Source: Tetraselmis striata (lineage: Eukaryota > Chlorophyta > Chlorodendrophyceae > Chlorodendrales > Chlorodendraceae). From it: 64,000 nt of DNA. This document shows positions 32,566 to 44,904 of this stretch, one piece after another. The stretch covers positions 1 to 64,000 of the forward strand of contig VCJN01002263.1 of NCBI GenBank assembly GCA_006384855.1. Direction: 5' to 3'. The position numbers and the translations under genes were made by a program. The notes below the pieces were generated by a model. The model did no database searches. It saw only the letters and a list, made by a program, of their open reading frames with translations, and was not told the origin of the DNA. Within the stretch, counting starts at the first letter, position 1. The number at the start of each line of letters is the position of its first letter.

Positions 32566-33278
32566 TATTTCAGGGACGAAAAATAAACCGGCTCACCCCT
32601 CAAAAGAAGAATAGCCCCGATTGCAAAAAACCCCGGTAAGGGAGCTAAAAACTACAATGGTACGTTTGCATCGAGTTTTTTTTCCGTGATTTCGCGGCTC
32701 TTGAAGTGTTGCACGGCTTCGTGTCCTATATCCATGGGGGTATGCAGGTACTGTGCTCTTTCATGTCGCTCTTTCTAATATAAAGCGGATACTACTGCTC
32801 GACACCGGAACATACTATGGACGAACTGCAAAGGTATTTAAGCAAAGAGACATGTCTCCAGCTAGTCGCTACATGGTACGTAGCGCGCGCGAAGCCAGTC
32901 CGCCAGCCGACCGGGCCCCGCGGTGCGCGGGCCGGCCGGGCCGGGCGCGGCGGCCGTCTGCTTTGCGGCTTGCCAGTACCAAGCTCGAGGGGGTCACTTG
33001 GGGACGGAAGGCATACGTGCTCTAGTCGAGCGCAAGGATACATTTTGAGTACGCATGGTCGAGGCTCGGTTGACTGTCGGAGGCGTGCCGGTCAAGTACA
33101 AGACCGTCGTTGAGGCTATCGCGGCACCCTAAATAGCATCGCACGAGAATAGCCGATTTGTAAATTAGCACAACTCAGAAATCGAACTTGCCCCCTAGTT
33201 CTTGTTGATTGCATGCACCCGCGTGGTGAGTGTTGTTCCAAAAAGCCTCATCTTGTGGCACTTAGCTCGATCACCAAG
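32566..33278. other. Spacer, no gene seen
   Basis: Between the TA-flanked transposon and the MITE. It has a GC-rich patch at about 32880-33010 with frames on both strands but no recognisable domain. Nothing else supported. Confidence 0.35.
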
Positions 33279-33575
33279 GTCCGGACCAGGGTTGGGTTAC
33301 AGTCCACTTTCCAGTACTGCAGACTGCAGTGCATTAGTGCAGCTGCAGTGCAGGCTGCAGTCAACAGGCTGCGGTGCAGGCTGTAGTAGCACTGAAACTG
33401 TAGATTATACGGAAGGGCGGGACAGTGAAGGGCATATATTTGGGGAAATTTGGGTAATTGCACTGCAGCCCCTTTTCGGGAAGTACTGTAGGCTGCAGTG
33501 CAGTAGCTTAACTGCATGCTGCAGTTTCTGCAGTCTGCAGTGCAGTAGATACTGCAGTCCAACCCTTGTCCGGAC
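33279..33575. mobile_element. hAT-like MITE with 8-bp target duplication
   Basis: The element is 33287-33567 (281 bp), starting CAGGGTTGG and ending CCAACCCTT. It is flanked on both sides by GTCCGGAC (33279-33286 and 33568-33575), an 8-bp duplication typical of hAT insertions. The interior is packed with CTGCAG palindromes and related TGCAGTGCAG words that pair between the halves, so the strand can fold extensively. No coding capacity. Confidence 0.75.
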
Positions 33576-34960
33576 CCTAACCAGGGTCACTCGTGGTGCA
33601 CTTGTCCAACGAGTCGCGAATCAAGCTACCTGTGCGGTCGCCGGCACTGCTGCCGCTACGCGTCCCCCACATCAACCCCCCGCGCAAGGGAGCTCCCCCT
33701 CATCCCATATTGTTACCATAAAACACACTCAGCATCGAGACCGGACGAAGGACTAACCACATGAGCGGGGACTTCCAATAAATCTCGACGAAGTGCGATG
33801 CATGACCTAAAAAACCCCGGCGAGGCCGTAAATTTCACCGGAAGGTCTCTACTTGGGCATGTATTGGAATTAGCGGCACCGCGAGAAAACTTCCGTGCAA
33901 GAAAACAGGGTCGGAAAACTCCGCAGGTTTCCTTGCACCGAAATCACAGTTTTTTTGTAGAGTTGCAGTACTCGATGCTCCCGGTATTGAGATTAATACA
34001 ATTGGATGCAAGAAAGTATAGTGCTGCGACAAGCAGCGATGTATGCGTCGGGAGGATCCCGCCCCACATGGCGCCGATAGATGCAAACTCTATCGGCTAC
34101 TCAATTCGCGCCAAAGCAACTCGCTCGCCACATCCCAAGCCAGTCTTTTACCATCATACACTCATCATTGTGAGACACCCCGATGGCGCGAGGGTTAGTG
34201 CGTCGCGCAATGGTTCCCGCCGTCGTGTTGCTAAATGCCAATCCTCGTTGCGCAGACAGCACTCATGCATGTTGCAGTCCCGCAGTCCGATCTCTCCGCC
34301 ATGCTTGCATGCCAGCTGCAAATAAGCTAAGGCAAAAACGGAAAACTTCGGGCCCACGAGTCGGGAAAACCACACTACCGAGGGCGGTTTGTCTATCGCT
34401 GCATGATGATGTAATGCATGTGCGCGGCACGACGACTTGCTACCGGGAAAGGGAACTTGATCAGCCTCTACGACCCTCGCGCACAAATGCACGAAGCCGC
34501 TGCCGAAGCTGGGAGATGGCATGCGAGGTACTGGTGCCTGTCCTAAGTAGCTCCCCCGCCGGGAGCGCATGGCTCGCGGGCGATGGGGCAGCATGTATTG
34601 AAACATGATGGTACCGGTAACCAGCACCGGTTGAAACCATCAAGTACAAATCGTACTGGTCGTACTAGAACAGTCAAATTGTTGGGAAACCGTACATCAA
34701 CTAGTTTATTACATTACATTTACATTATTACATGTTGCATGTACGGTACGCGACTACTGGTATATGTACGAGAATGGCGACGTGGAGGAGTGTTTGTTTG
34801 GTTACAGAAAAGCGTCGGTCCCGAGAATGCACGGCATTTACTTAGGAAGGAAGAAGCCAACATTAGGTGGCAGACGACTAGTACTGATGGTAAGTACTGA
34901 TGGGTTTGGTCCTTCCCATTACCGTACGAGTATACATGTAGACTGTACGGTACGCGATCT
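33576..34960. other. Repeat-like spacer with unassigned ORFs
   Basis: Holds a 175-codon frame with ATG at 33798 (MHDLKNPGEAVNFTGRSLLG) and an overlapping 141-codon frame at 34183-34608, neither recognised. It resembles decayed mobile-element sequence rather than a gene: no splice structure, and average GC. Ends at the left edge of element copy C. Confidence 0.3.
34765..34786 (+). repeat. 22-bp direct repeat, left copy (partner 38181-38202)
   Basis: TGTACGAGAATGGCGACGTG plus two bases is exactly repeated at 38181-38202, immediately after the right end of element copy C. The left copy lies about 175 bp before the element's left end. Confidence 0.85.
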
Positions 34961-35243
34961 ATTCTAAACTTGTTTGTGGGGTTTCCTCCCTTTCCCTAAC
35001 TGCTTTTCGGCTACCGTGCTGCTCAGTGGTACGGGAACTAGGCACTTGTCGTTGCGCCCTTTTTGGGTACAACACGAGTAGACATAAAAGCAGCCATAAC
35101 AGCTGAGCATGCCACCTTCCAGTTTTCGCCGCGTGTTACCTGTCTCGTAAACTGTTGCGAGCAAGGTCACCCCAGGTTGTTCAAGACCACACCCGGCTTA
35201 CCACCCGTGAGTGATATTCTCATCCGTACGTTCGTGCGTTACC

Positions 35244-36122
35244 ATGTCAGATGGAGAAGAACCCGTCGTTGAGCCGATGCTCGAATCGCTACAAGCAGAC
35301 GTGAAGGCTCAGTCTACATTGTTGCGCGAGCTTGCAACAACGTTGGCTCAGTTGACGGCTCGTGACCGTGTTGTTGGTGGAGACGGGGCACATGGCACCG
35401 GTTCCGGGCAGCGCATAGCGGGATAGCCGACAGGCAGCGGGGGAGCCGCAGAGCGCCCCGACTTGCTAGAGCTAGCCCAGAGCGGCCGTGTCGGAGCAAA
35501 ATCCGTGAGTGACGAGGATGACTACCTCGCGGTGCCAGAGCTATTGCAACGAGCAGAGACTGGTTACGAGGCCGTTCGACCGGTCAGCCGCGTGCCTGGA
35601 CTCTTCCACCTGAGCACCGACCTAACGAACGAGTACCTCAAGCAGGATTACCGGCGTCTGCCGGCCCATGATGAGTATTTCTGGATGTCGTGTTTCGGCG
35701 CCGACATATGGCCGAGCTTTCGTAGCTCTCGACGAGCTGCTACCCTACGTCTTAGCTGCAAATCAAGACCTCACCCCCTATACCTCGCGCGTGCTCGGAA
35801 CCACGCCGAAGCCATCGACAAGGCGTTTCGCTTTCGTTTGGCCTTCCTGCGGAGGCTTAACGAGGTCAAGCGTGTGCACGGTAATCAAGGCGTTCTGGAC
35901 GTGCTGCGAGCCCAACATTTTCAGCATGCTTCTGAGCATCTAGGTTCTGCGATTTTTGGGGACCTCATGAAGGACTACGAACGTCGCGTCCTTGAGGCGA
36001 CAGTTGCCAGCAGTGCAAAAGCAACCGCTACTGCTCGAGTGGCGACGGCGGCTGTAGAACGCGAGCGTGGACGTGGGCGTGGTGGCGGGCGCGGGCGTGG
36101 CCGCGAAGGTGAGCACGAGTGA
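35244..36122 (+). pseudogene. Gag-like ORF of copy C, disrupted
   Basis: ATG at 35244 (MSDGEEPVVEP). An in-frame TAG at 35424-35426 replaces the CAG codon of copy A, and two compensating shifts near 35690-35790 scramble the middle. The RG-rich tail and the terminal TGA with following CGG are preserved. Confidence 0.8.
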
Positions 36123-37789
36123 CGGTGTGGGGCGCCTTTCGTCGGAGCTGTTGGCGCTTTGCGCGGCCACCTTTCGGCGACCGCCGCAATGCGAACCCTA
36201 GCAGCTCAACGACGGGATGAGCGCCTTGTGTCCGGACCGGACCCCCTCCCCTCACCTTACAGACTTCATTTAGACCTTCCTCGGTGCGGCGCTTCTTACA
36301 GCTACAACCGAGTGCGGCTCAACCATCCGCACATCTGCGCATGGCGGCTCAACAAACCGCGTCCCGTACTATCTCATCGCTACGACAGTCGGTTGTCACA
36401 CCATGTGTTACAACCGGTTCGCAACGATCAAGCTTCACGCGTGTACGTCACGCGCGTGACATGCGCTACGAGCGCGAAGGGCGCGCGGGGCGGCCCTCCT
36501 ACATGTACCTAGTCCCGCAAACCCGTACTAGTGATGTTGCAAACCCGTCCAGCAACTACCGGCCAACCGCCGAAAACCTAACCGCTGCCACCGAGTACTT
36601 TGCTAGCATGAACCGCCCCTCTGTTACTATGTTGGCCAAGCGCCGCACTTACGTAGTTGACGAGCCCGAAGCTGTTGCCCCGTGGGCTGCTTCACTCCGG
36701 TCTTGGCTCCAGTCTGCATTCGGCTCAGATGAGCTAGGGCAGCGGACCCTCGATCTACTCTCCAGCTCTCTCACCGCTCAGACACTCAAGAGCTACGCAG
36801 GCAGATTGTCTTAGTTTGCGAAGTTCTGCCACGACTCCGAGAACATCAGCCCGCTGGAGGCGACCACTACTACTATCGCCCGGTACGTTGCCTGGATTGG
36901 TGAGCGGGGGCACATAGGGGCTAAGTCGTTGCAGCCCTACCTGTCTGCAATCAACACGTTCTTTGAGCTACACAACCTCGACCCGATCGCCAAGGACAGC
37001 ATGCACCTTACTGCGGCTCGTAGTGGACTGATGCTTTGACAACGCCGCCTGGAGGCTGCCCCTTTGCGAGTCTCTTTGCCTGCTGATGTCGCTCACAGCT
37101 TCGTCGAGCAAGCAGAGTTGATTGTGTCTCATCCCATCCCAGCGTACCAGTACAACTTCCGAGCCATGACTCGTGGCCTCGGTTGTCAACTTCATGTTCT
37201 TTGCCAGGGGATTTACTGCCGTGTCCTGCCGAGTGCGGGACGTGCACGTCGACGATTACAACATTACCCTGCAGGTGTACCGCGAGAAAGGCGGCGATGG
37301 TCGACGGGCGGGGTCCCGACGACCTGCGCGTACTGCTCCTTCCAGTGTCGGAGCACCCCCGCATTGCGCGTCTGCATCACCACTTCATCGACCACGTACA
37401 GTCTTCCCCCCTGGTTCCTGTTGCCTTGGCCGAAATAAACTTCTGGGCGGTCACCCCGAGCGAGCAGTCCAAGTCTTGGACCGCCGCTACAATGTCGGAC
37501 CGGCTCTCTACAACCGTTCGTCTTGTCGGTGCTGCCCCTCCCGCCGGCACTTCCTGGAGCTCACACAGCCTTCGCAAGGGAACAGTATCTGCCGCTAACG
37601 CCATCGGAACTCCACATTCGCTACCAAGGCGGCCGGGGCACTAACTCCGACGTTGTTCTGGAATACATCGACCCCAACGTCCTTCCTTCGCCTGGCGTGT
37701 GGTTCTTCTTCGGTCACATCGCGCCCGTCCGCCACTTCCAAGTCCAACAAGAATCCGCAGCGGTGGCCTTCCCGGTGCCAACTTCATGA
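36123..37789 (+). pseudogene. Tyrosine recombinase of copy C, multiply disrupted
   Basis: Continues in the Gag frame after the TGA (36120-36122) to about 36512, then shifts frame near 36240-36290. There is a TAG near 36812, a TGA near 37037 and further indels near 37170, 37310 and 37610. Recognisable recombinase segments remain throughout (TLKSYAGRLS, SWSSHSLRKGT, VLEYIDPNVLPSP). Non-functional. Confidence 0.85.
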
Positions 37790-38623
37790 CCTGGCGCTAC
37801 CCCTTTTCTCCGTCAATCAACCGCTCTCCCCGTTCGCTCATCACTGGCAAAACCAGACTCAACTTTGAAATAATGTTTTAAACTTGTTTTTGGGGTTTCC
37901 TCCCTTTCCATCCCCAACCGATTTGAGGCTACCGTGCTGCTCAGTGGTACGGGATACTATGCACCTGTCGTTGCGCCCTTTTTGGGTGCAGCACGAGTAG
38001 ACATAAAAGCAGCCATAACAGCTGAGCCTGCCACCTTCCAGTTTCGCTGCGTTACACGCAGCGCCCCCCTGACTCCGTTTTCCCTCCACGCTTTTACTTA
38101 ACCTTCCTGCCAATTTCGGCTCTTGGTCGTGTTAAATAGCCTGCGCGACTTTTTTGGCAGAACCAGACTCAACTTTGAAATGTACGAGAATGGCGACGTG
38201 GACAATTGGAAAAATAATGCCGCTGAGCTCGCGCAGCGCCGCCTCCGCGCCATGCGCACGCCCATCCTGGCCTGATCCAGATGCTGCTGCTGCCGCCGCC
38301 GTCCATCGCGTCTGTGCCGCCGAATAATAGAGCTGCGCAGCAGCAGTTGTGTGGACATATATGAGCAGGAGGGGGCTGACCCGCGTTACCCTGCAGTAGG
38401 GACTGTCCCGCAGCACAGCGCAGCTTCCGCAGCCCGACCGCAGCGCCTGTGCCCTGTGCCTACAGCCGAGCAGCCTTTGCGGGCACAACCCGAGAGATCC
38501 CGGGAGATCCCGGGCGGGGGGCACCACCAGAAACCCCCCCTCCCTCCTCCCCAGCTCGGCGCTCCGGGGACAGCTCCTCGCGCGCAGAAGCAGCACAGGT
38601 GCCGGCCGCCGCCGCCAGGTGCG

Positions 38624-40839
38624 ATGGCGGATGACGACCTGAACGACCTCACCTTTGGCGGCGCGGGCGATGGGGAGCCTGGTGCGCCCCCCCCCCCCCC
38701 CCCCCCCCCCTTCGCCCCCGCCCCCCCCCCCCCCCCCCCCCAGCCAGAAGCTCTGCCCCCCATGCCCTCCCCCTGCCCCACGGCGCCCCCTGCAGGGCAT
38801 CACACTGCCGACTTCTGCATATATCCTCAACCAGCCAGCACAGCTGCGTTTACTGTTGCCCTGCCCCCCTTAGCCCAAAACAATATCAGCTCCCCACCCA
38901 CCCAGCCTCCCATGGCGCGGTCTCCCCTGTCAGCAAGCTCGCCGCCCGGCCCCATGGCTGAAGCTGCCCCAACCGCGTTGTCCCCCGCCTCCCGGCAGGC
39001 GGCGGCTTTGCGGACGGCCAGTTTGTGTCGGCACAGATTGACCATGGGCCGGGCGACCAGGTGCGGCGCCGGGCTGCTCATCTGCCGGGCTGCCGGGCTG
39101 CGTGGGATGCGCCATGGAGGTGCAGGCAGAGGGAACTTGGGGGGGGGGGGGGGGGAGGGGGGAGGTGCCGGCTGGACAGACTCTCACGGGCGCGCCCTGC
39201 TGCCCCGGGATGGCGTAGAAGCCGGCATTCACCGCCGCGCAGTACTCCTTCTTCGGCGCCATGGACGACCTCGACGGCGGCCTGGAGGCGGACGGCGGCC
39301 TGGAGGTGGGCGTCCCTCGCGCCCCTGCCCGACATGCGCCTGCCCATGACATGCCGGCACCCCCATCATCAGGAGGGGGTGACATCGAGAATGGTTGGGA
39401 GGCAAGGTGGGATGGCTTGGGGGGGGAGGTGAGACGGTCTGCGTGGGCACTGGCGCAGGATGGAATCGACGCGCCGCCGGAGGAGGACGGGATGCTGGCG
39501 GTGGAGGAGGAGGAGGAGGACCTGGGCCTGATCGACCCTGACCTGCAGGCCACGGCCGACCTCGGCCTGGCCAGCATGCTGAGCGGGTTGAATGTGGGCG
39601 ACAACGGCGGCGCGCCCGCTGGGGTGAGCTCCCGCGACCAGGTGGGCGGCCTGAGCCCCTCTGCATTGTTAGGTGCAATGCTGAATGATGGACGGATTCG
39701 GCCCCCCGAGCTCGCTGCCATGCCGGCCTGCTGACACCGGCGCGGCGGCGGCGTGCGCAGAAGGTGGAGATGCGCCGCGGCAGCGCGCCCCTCGCGATGC
39801 CCAGCGCCTCCCTGCTGGCCGGCCTGCCAGCGCGCGGCTCGCCCATGGCCTCCTTCGGCACCTCCCCGCTGGGCGGCATGCCGCCTGCGCCGCAGCTGTT
39901 TGCGCAGCCGGTGGACGGCCCCGCGCCGGCGCCGGTCCCGCCGCCGCCCGGGCAGCCGCGCCGCGGGGCGATGCCGCCACCGCCGCTGGGAATTCCGCCG
40001 CCGCCGCCGCCGCAGCAGCCGCAGCAGCCGCAGGCTCCGCCTCCGGTGGCGCTGAACGAGCTGGAGGCGGCGCTGCTGGGCGGCACCGGGGGGCGGCTGA
40101 TGGAGGTGCAGCAGCACCAGATGCCGCCGCCGCCGGGCCGCCCGCCGCACGCGCCCTGGGGCGGCCCTGGCCCCGCGGCCGGCGCCGCGCCCCCGCCCCC
40201 GCCGCCGCAGCAGGTGCCGCCGCCGCCTGCCCGCACGCCTCACACACTGACCGCCGCCACCCCGCCTCTGGCCACACTCAACCACGTTTCAAAGTGATTT
40301 CACCTCCGCCGTTGATGTCGACGCCGGTGTTCACGCAGCTGTCCAGCAAACCTATAGCGAGAACGAGAGATTCCATGACGCACGGTGCGGGTCATTACGG
40401 GGCGTCGCAGGTGCAGTACAGTATGAACCCCGGTCGGGGGGAGGCTCGTAGTGGGAACCAGCATATAACATTGCATTCCATTGAATCATTTTGTATTGCC
40501 ACAGCTGGTCGCGGTCTATAGTGTATATTACAGGCACGGCACCATGCCGCCCAGCAGCTCCCCCCTCCCCGGGGCAGCAGTGTTTTGGCTCCAATCAGCA
40601 CGGCAGTCTGAACATGCGAGGGCCGGGGCGCCCATCTGCCTCACTGCCTTTCTACTTTCCCATTGTACGGCTTTGTGATAGGAAATGCCGATTACGACGT
40701 TGTGATCTCTTTGGAGGAAAACAATGGCACTAGTCATCAAACAATGTGTTATTTACGTCCGTGATAGCACCACACATTAGAACCCATAACTTGCCTGCGC
40801 GCCATCTCCCTCCCCCTCCCGCTGCTGCTGTGGTGTGCG

Positions 40840-40882
<43 letters not shown>

Positions 40883-43800
40883 TGCTGACGTGGGGATCTC
40901 GATTGTGTGGGCGTGGTGCCGCCCCCTCAGCCGCACCCCCAGGCGCCGCAAGCCTGGCAGCCCCCGCCTCCTCCGCCGCAGCACGGGCCCGGGCGCCGGT
41001 CGCCCTCCCCCGCGGGCGGGCAGCGCGAGGAGGGCCGCGGCGGCGACAGCTTTGGCTTTGGCTACGTCAACAAGCGCTCCCACCAGGGCTACTCGCACCC
41101 CGTGCCGCACGCGCCGGGCCGGCGGCCGCGCTACCGGTCGCGCTACATGCCGGAGGAGACGATCAACCACATCCTGCGCATCCAGTGGGCGGCCGTGCAC
41201 ACGGCGCGCCCCTACACGGAGGACTACTACTACCAGGCCTTCATCGCCAAGAACTTCAACGGCGCCAACGCGTCCGCCTTTGCGCCCGACGGGCTGCGGG
41301 AGATTGCGCCCGCGGAGCGCGCGGGGCAGGCCGGGACGACCTGGGTGCCCGTGGAGGGGCTCGGCAAGATTGCGATGTCCAACATCCGGCGCCCCCGGCC
41401 GCTGATGGAGCTGTCGACGGTGGCCCAGGCGGAGGACGGCGCGGAGGACGCCCCCGAGGGCGGCAAGGCGGTGCACAAGCCGCTGGAGGAGGAGCCGATG
41501 CTGGCGGCGCGCATCATGGTGGAGGACTGCATGTGCCTGCTGCTGGACCTGGACGACATCGAGCGCCTGTTCAAGCAGGCGGCGGCGACCGGCCGGCCCG
41601 TGGAGGACGTGCGCGGCCTGGTGGCGCGCCGCGCCGCGCTGCTGGAGGGCATGGCCGCCAGCCTGCGGCTGCCCGACTCGGCGGCCCCGCCCACCGCCGC
41701 GGGCAGCGACGCCGGCGACGGCGTGTTTCTGCGCCTGATGACGCTGCCCAAGGGCCGGGCGCTGCTGGCGTCCGCGCTGGCGCGCCTCTTCTCGCCCTAC
41801 GGCGGCCTCGCGGGCCCCGGCGGCGCGCAGGTACAAGCCCGCGGCGGAGCCCTTTCCCCGTGTTGCTCAATCTTATGTAGATGGAGACGCAGGGCGGCTG
41901 CCGGACAAGACAGGCCGTGTTGTGGGCATGCGCCAAGCTGACGCCTGTGCCCCCCGCCCCCCCCCCCCCCCTCCCCCTGCCATGTCCTCAGGCCCGTCTG
42001 GTGTGGGCGCTCATGCGCAACCTGCGCGCGCTGTTTGGCGCGCCGCCGCCCGTGGACCCCGTCATGTCGGTGGCCCGGCTGACCAAGGAGGGCGAGGCCG
42101 CCGGGGCGCTGCGCGCGGGCGCGATGGCCACCACCGGCCGCGTGGCCGCCGCCGCCGCCGAGGCGATGCACCGCCTGGAGAGCGCGGCCGCGTGCGTGGA
42201 GGCGCTCTCCGCCGCCGTGGCGGGCGACCTCGCGCCGGCCCCCGGGGGCGACGCCGCCTCGGGGCTGCTGCCGCTGGTGGCGCCGCCCGGCGTGCAGCCC
42301 GCGGACTTTGCGCCCGCCTGGCTGGCCGACGTGCTGACGGCGCTGCTGGAGCGCGCCAACGTGCTTGGCCTCGGCGCGCAGGCGGCGGCGGCGGGCGGCC
42401 CGCCGCTAGCGCCCGACGTCGCTCACGGCTGGGAGGCGGCCTTTGGGCGGCTCATCGCCATGCTCGTGGGCCACGTGGGCGTCGTTCTGCAGGTGCGCCC
42501 GTCCTCGCAGACATACACACATCCGACTATATATATTGGCTGCCAGCCTCCATTCATTCATTCATTCATTCATTCTGTTCATGTGTGTACGCTTCCGGTA
42601 ACCCCGTGCGCTATCTATTGCCAACGCGGTTGGCATTGGTACCCAATAGTGCTACATTGTACTATATACATATATGTATACATATATGTGGGTACCTTTG
42701 CATGTTCCTACGCAGAACTATTCAGCACCAATGCTAAGTACACGACCTGTTGCATAATGTAGTCAGCATTAGTGCCTAATAATATAACAGAGTAATATTT
42801 ACAGGCACCCACAAGCGCTCATAAGGCCCCTTGTTGTTAGCCCAACCTCGGCTTAGCCCAACCCTGTGTAATAGGATCATTCACTATGTATAGTTCCGCG
42901 ATAGTACCGTCTGGATTTGGCCTCTGGCAGGTACCTGTCTGGCAGTTCTGTGTTTGCAGCCCTCTCATTCCCGTGCCAGCACGATGCTACTCTGTATATA
43001 TAAGAATATGTCATTGATACTTACTGCCGCTCGAGTAGCACAATGGGCATGATGGCGCTGGTTGGTATGTATAGTCTGGTATGAATGACAGGAACGGCGA
43101 TGGATGTTATCAGTTGCGAAATCTGAGATGGAGGCCGGGCAAATATAACCGCAAAGGCGGAAGCTCCAATACGCGGACTTCGGCCTGTTGAATTGCGCTC
43201 TGTGATGATTCAGTTTAATCATCGAGCGCCGGACGTGCATCGTCAGAAAAGACTGCCCAGTCTATCCGGATGCCAGTGCGGCAATCGGAATAGAAATGTG
43301 AATAGGAAATGTCCTGATGATTTGACTTTTCTTGAAAGAAAGCTAAGACAAACATCTGAGTCGGATTGCGAATCGATTTCGGGCGGCGCCACGCAGATAA
43401 TTTGATTTGGTATTGCCCATTCATTCATCAAAATGTTATGCTTGCATTGTTTCAAATTAGACAGCGCGATGACTGAGGATTACTGCGCGTTATTGGCAGG
43501 TACGGCCGGACCGACAATCCTCATATGCTATGTATTACTGTTATCGTATCTTGCGCTATCTAAACGGTACATGTAATACGGCGGTATAATACGAACAATA
43601 AAATGATAGAATAGCGGAATGCAATACAAATAGAAAAAAGGCTAGAAGGGTGGCAAATGCAAACACGGCCAGGCGCCGCCGTTTCACATTGCTTGCCACC
43701 TACTACGCGCTAGTCTTTCCGTCATTCTGTCATTGCTTTTGCATCTCCCCTGCCCTGGGTGCCTCCCTCACTCTGTAACGGCTGGTGTGTCACCCCCCCC

Positions 43801-43974
43801 CCCCCCCCCCCCCCGCGCCCGCAGGTGTTCCACGCCGCCAAGGCGCGGGGCGTGGAGGAGGGCATCCGCTACGCGCGCGCCATCGTGCCCATCCCGCTCG
43901 TGCGCGCCGCCATCCTGCACTCCACGGAGGCGCAGCGCGACGAGCTCCGCAGCTGCCTGGCGGAGCTCAGCTGA
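38624..43974 (+). CDS. PAT1: PAT1-family mRNA decapping activator, eight exons
   Basis: PAT1 links deadenylated mRNA (Lsm1-7) to decapping (Dcp2, Dhh1) in P-bodies. Exons: 38624-38681, 38999-39060, 39219-39305, 39459-39623, 39761-40213, 40931-41830, 41992-42492 and 43825-43974, giving 791 residues and a TGA stop. The N-terminus MADDDLNDLTFG and AAQYSFFGAMDDLDGGLE is the conserved acidic/FG region. A long Pro/Gln-rich linker follows. Exon 6 holds the core: RYMPEETINHILRIQWAAVH, then YTEDYYYQAFIAKNF. Exons 6-8 make the helical C-terminal domain (KIAMSNIRRPRPLMEL, VRAAILHSTEAQRDELRSCL). All introns are GT-AG. The 1.3-kb last intron carries repeats and ends in a 22-bp poly-C run before CAG; the first intron starts with poly-C right after its 5' GT. 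Confidence 0.92.
40841..40874 (+). repeat. (CT)n microsatellite
   Basis: CT repeat in the fifth PAT1 intron, followed by TGTGTGTG, upstream of the exon-6 acceptor at 40930. Confidence 0.9.
43500..43720 (+). repeat. Dispersed repeat, partner at 57455-57650
   Basis: Shares the block GGAATGCAATA, then GCTAGAAGGGTGGCAAA and CGCCGTTTCA with 57550-57630 in the same orientation, plus weaker similarity before it. It lies in the last PAT1 intron. Transposable-element remnant, class unknown. Confidence 0.55.
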
Positions 43975-44904
43975 GCGGCGCCAAACCCCGGCGGACCGCG
44001 CCGCCCCGCTCCGCCCCTTTCTTCCAAATTGATGCCCATGTCTGATTGTTTTCATCGCGGCGGTGGCTCCGCCAAGGAGACAGGGCCCCTAGCTCATGGA
44101 GACCGGCGGCTGAGGGGTCGAGGCGCCGATGTAGTAGACGCCGGCAGCGCCGCTGAGGTGCCTGCTGAGCCTCAACCGCCCGGCAGCGGCACGTTGTAAG
44201 CACGGTCGTGCCTTGTGGGCGCCGCTGGTCCCTCAACCAGCACGGTCCAGGCACGCTGTATTGCTGTATGTGGGAGTTCTTTCCTACTGTGGCGCCTGAA
44301 GGCTTGGATGCAAGCCGGGAAAGACCGAGCGGGAGGCTTGTACCGGCCATGAATTCTCTGTATATCAGTCCCGGAAACGCCCAGGCCTGACTTTGTTCAA
44401 GAGCCGGCAGTGCAAGTCGCCTCCGATCAGATGGACACAATACTGTAGCGTATACAGCGCTTAACCTCGGCTGAATCATTGGGATTGAATATGTTGTGAG
44501 AATTGCGTGTGCATGTCGGTACCGGCTGCCATGTGTTTTGGAAGCCATGTGCCTTTTGTGGCCTTATTCCTATATATGCATGGACGGTGCAGGCAAGTAG
44601 CAAGTGTGGGGCCGCTGCTCTGCTATGTCACCCGTGTGTGGATGTGGAAATATCGGGTGAGTGGTGTTGACTCATGCGGCCACTGCTCAGGACAGTTAGG
44701 ACAGGGCAGGGCATCAGCCGACAGTACAGAAGTGTTGTTACAGCGCGTTCTGCTCCGGCAAGGGTTCCTCCATGCAGCTCTGATATGTGCGAGTCATCAC
44801 CATCTGCAGTTCCCCTTTCTTGCTCCGAAACCATCTCTAATTTCTTGGGACATGGGTCCCGGCCCGATTATACAAGAACATTTTTTGGCTCACAGCGATA
44901 GAGT
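43975..44904. other. PAT1 downstream region, no gene seen
   Basis: PAT1 3' UTR and spacer. Frames such as 44507-45064 (+) run into the tandem duplication and have no recognisable domain. Confidence 0.4.

Larger units (their letters stand above)
34961..38180 (+). mobile_element. Gag/tyrosine-recombinase element, copy C (decayed)
   Basis: Same structure as copies A and B: A1 from about 34961, ORFs, B1 ending about 37870, A2 about 37871-38062, B2 to 38180 (ACTCAACTTTGAAA). The ORFs carry several stops and frameshifts and the terminal repeats are more diverged (TAAACTTGTTT instead of TAAACTAGTTT), so it is the oldest copy. The A1 hairpin is damaged. Confidence 0.85.

Noticed and set aside
33287-33567. 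Array of CTGCAG sites as a regulatory or CRISPR-like array
   Set aside because: There is no regular repeat-spacer spacing; the terminal inverted repeats and 8-bp duplication explain it as a MITE.
39685-40521. Alternative open frames of 200-450 codons across PAT1 exons on both strands
   Set aside because: Alanine/arginine/proline shadows caused by the very GC-rich Pro/Gln-rich exon; only the PAT1 frame has family motifs and consistent splice sites.
41883-42762. PAT1 exon 7 reading on into its intron to a stop at 42760
   Set aside because: A canonical donor at 42493 and the perfect continuation of the family C-terminus in the exon at 43825 make retention unlikely.
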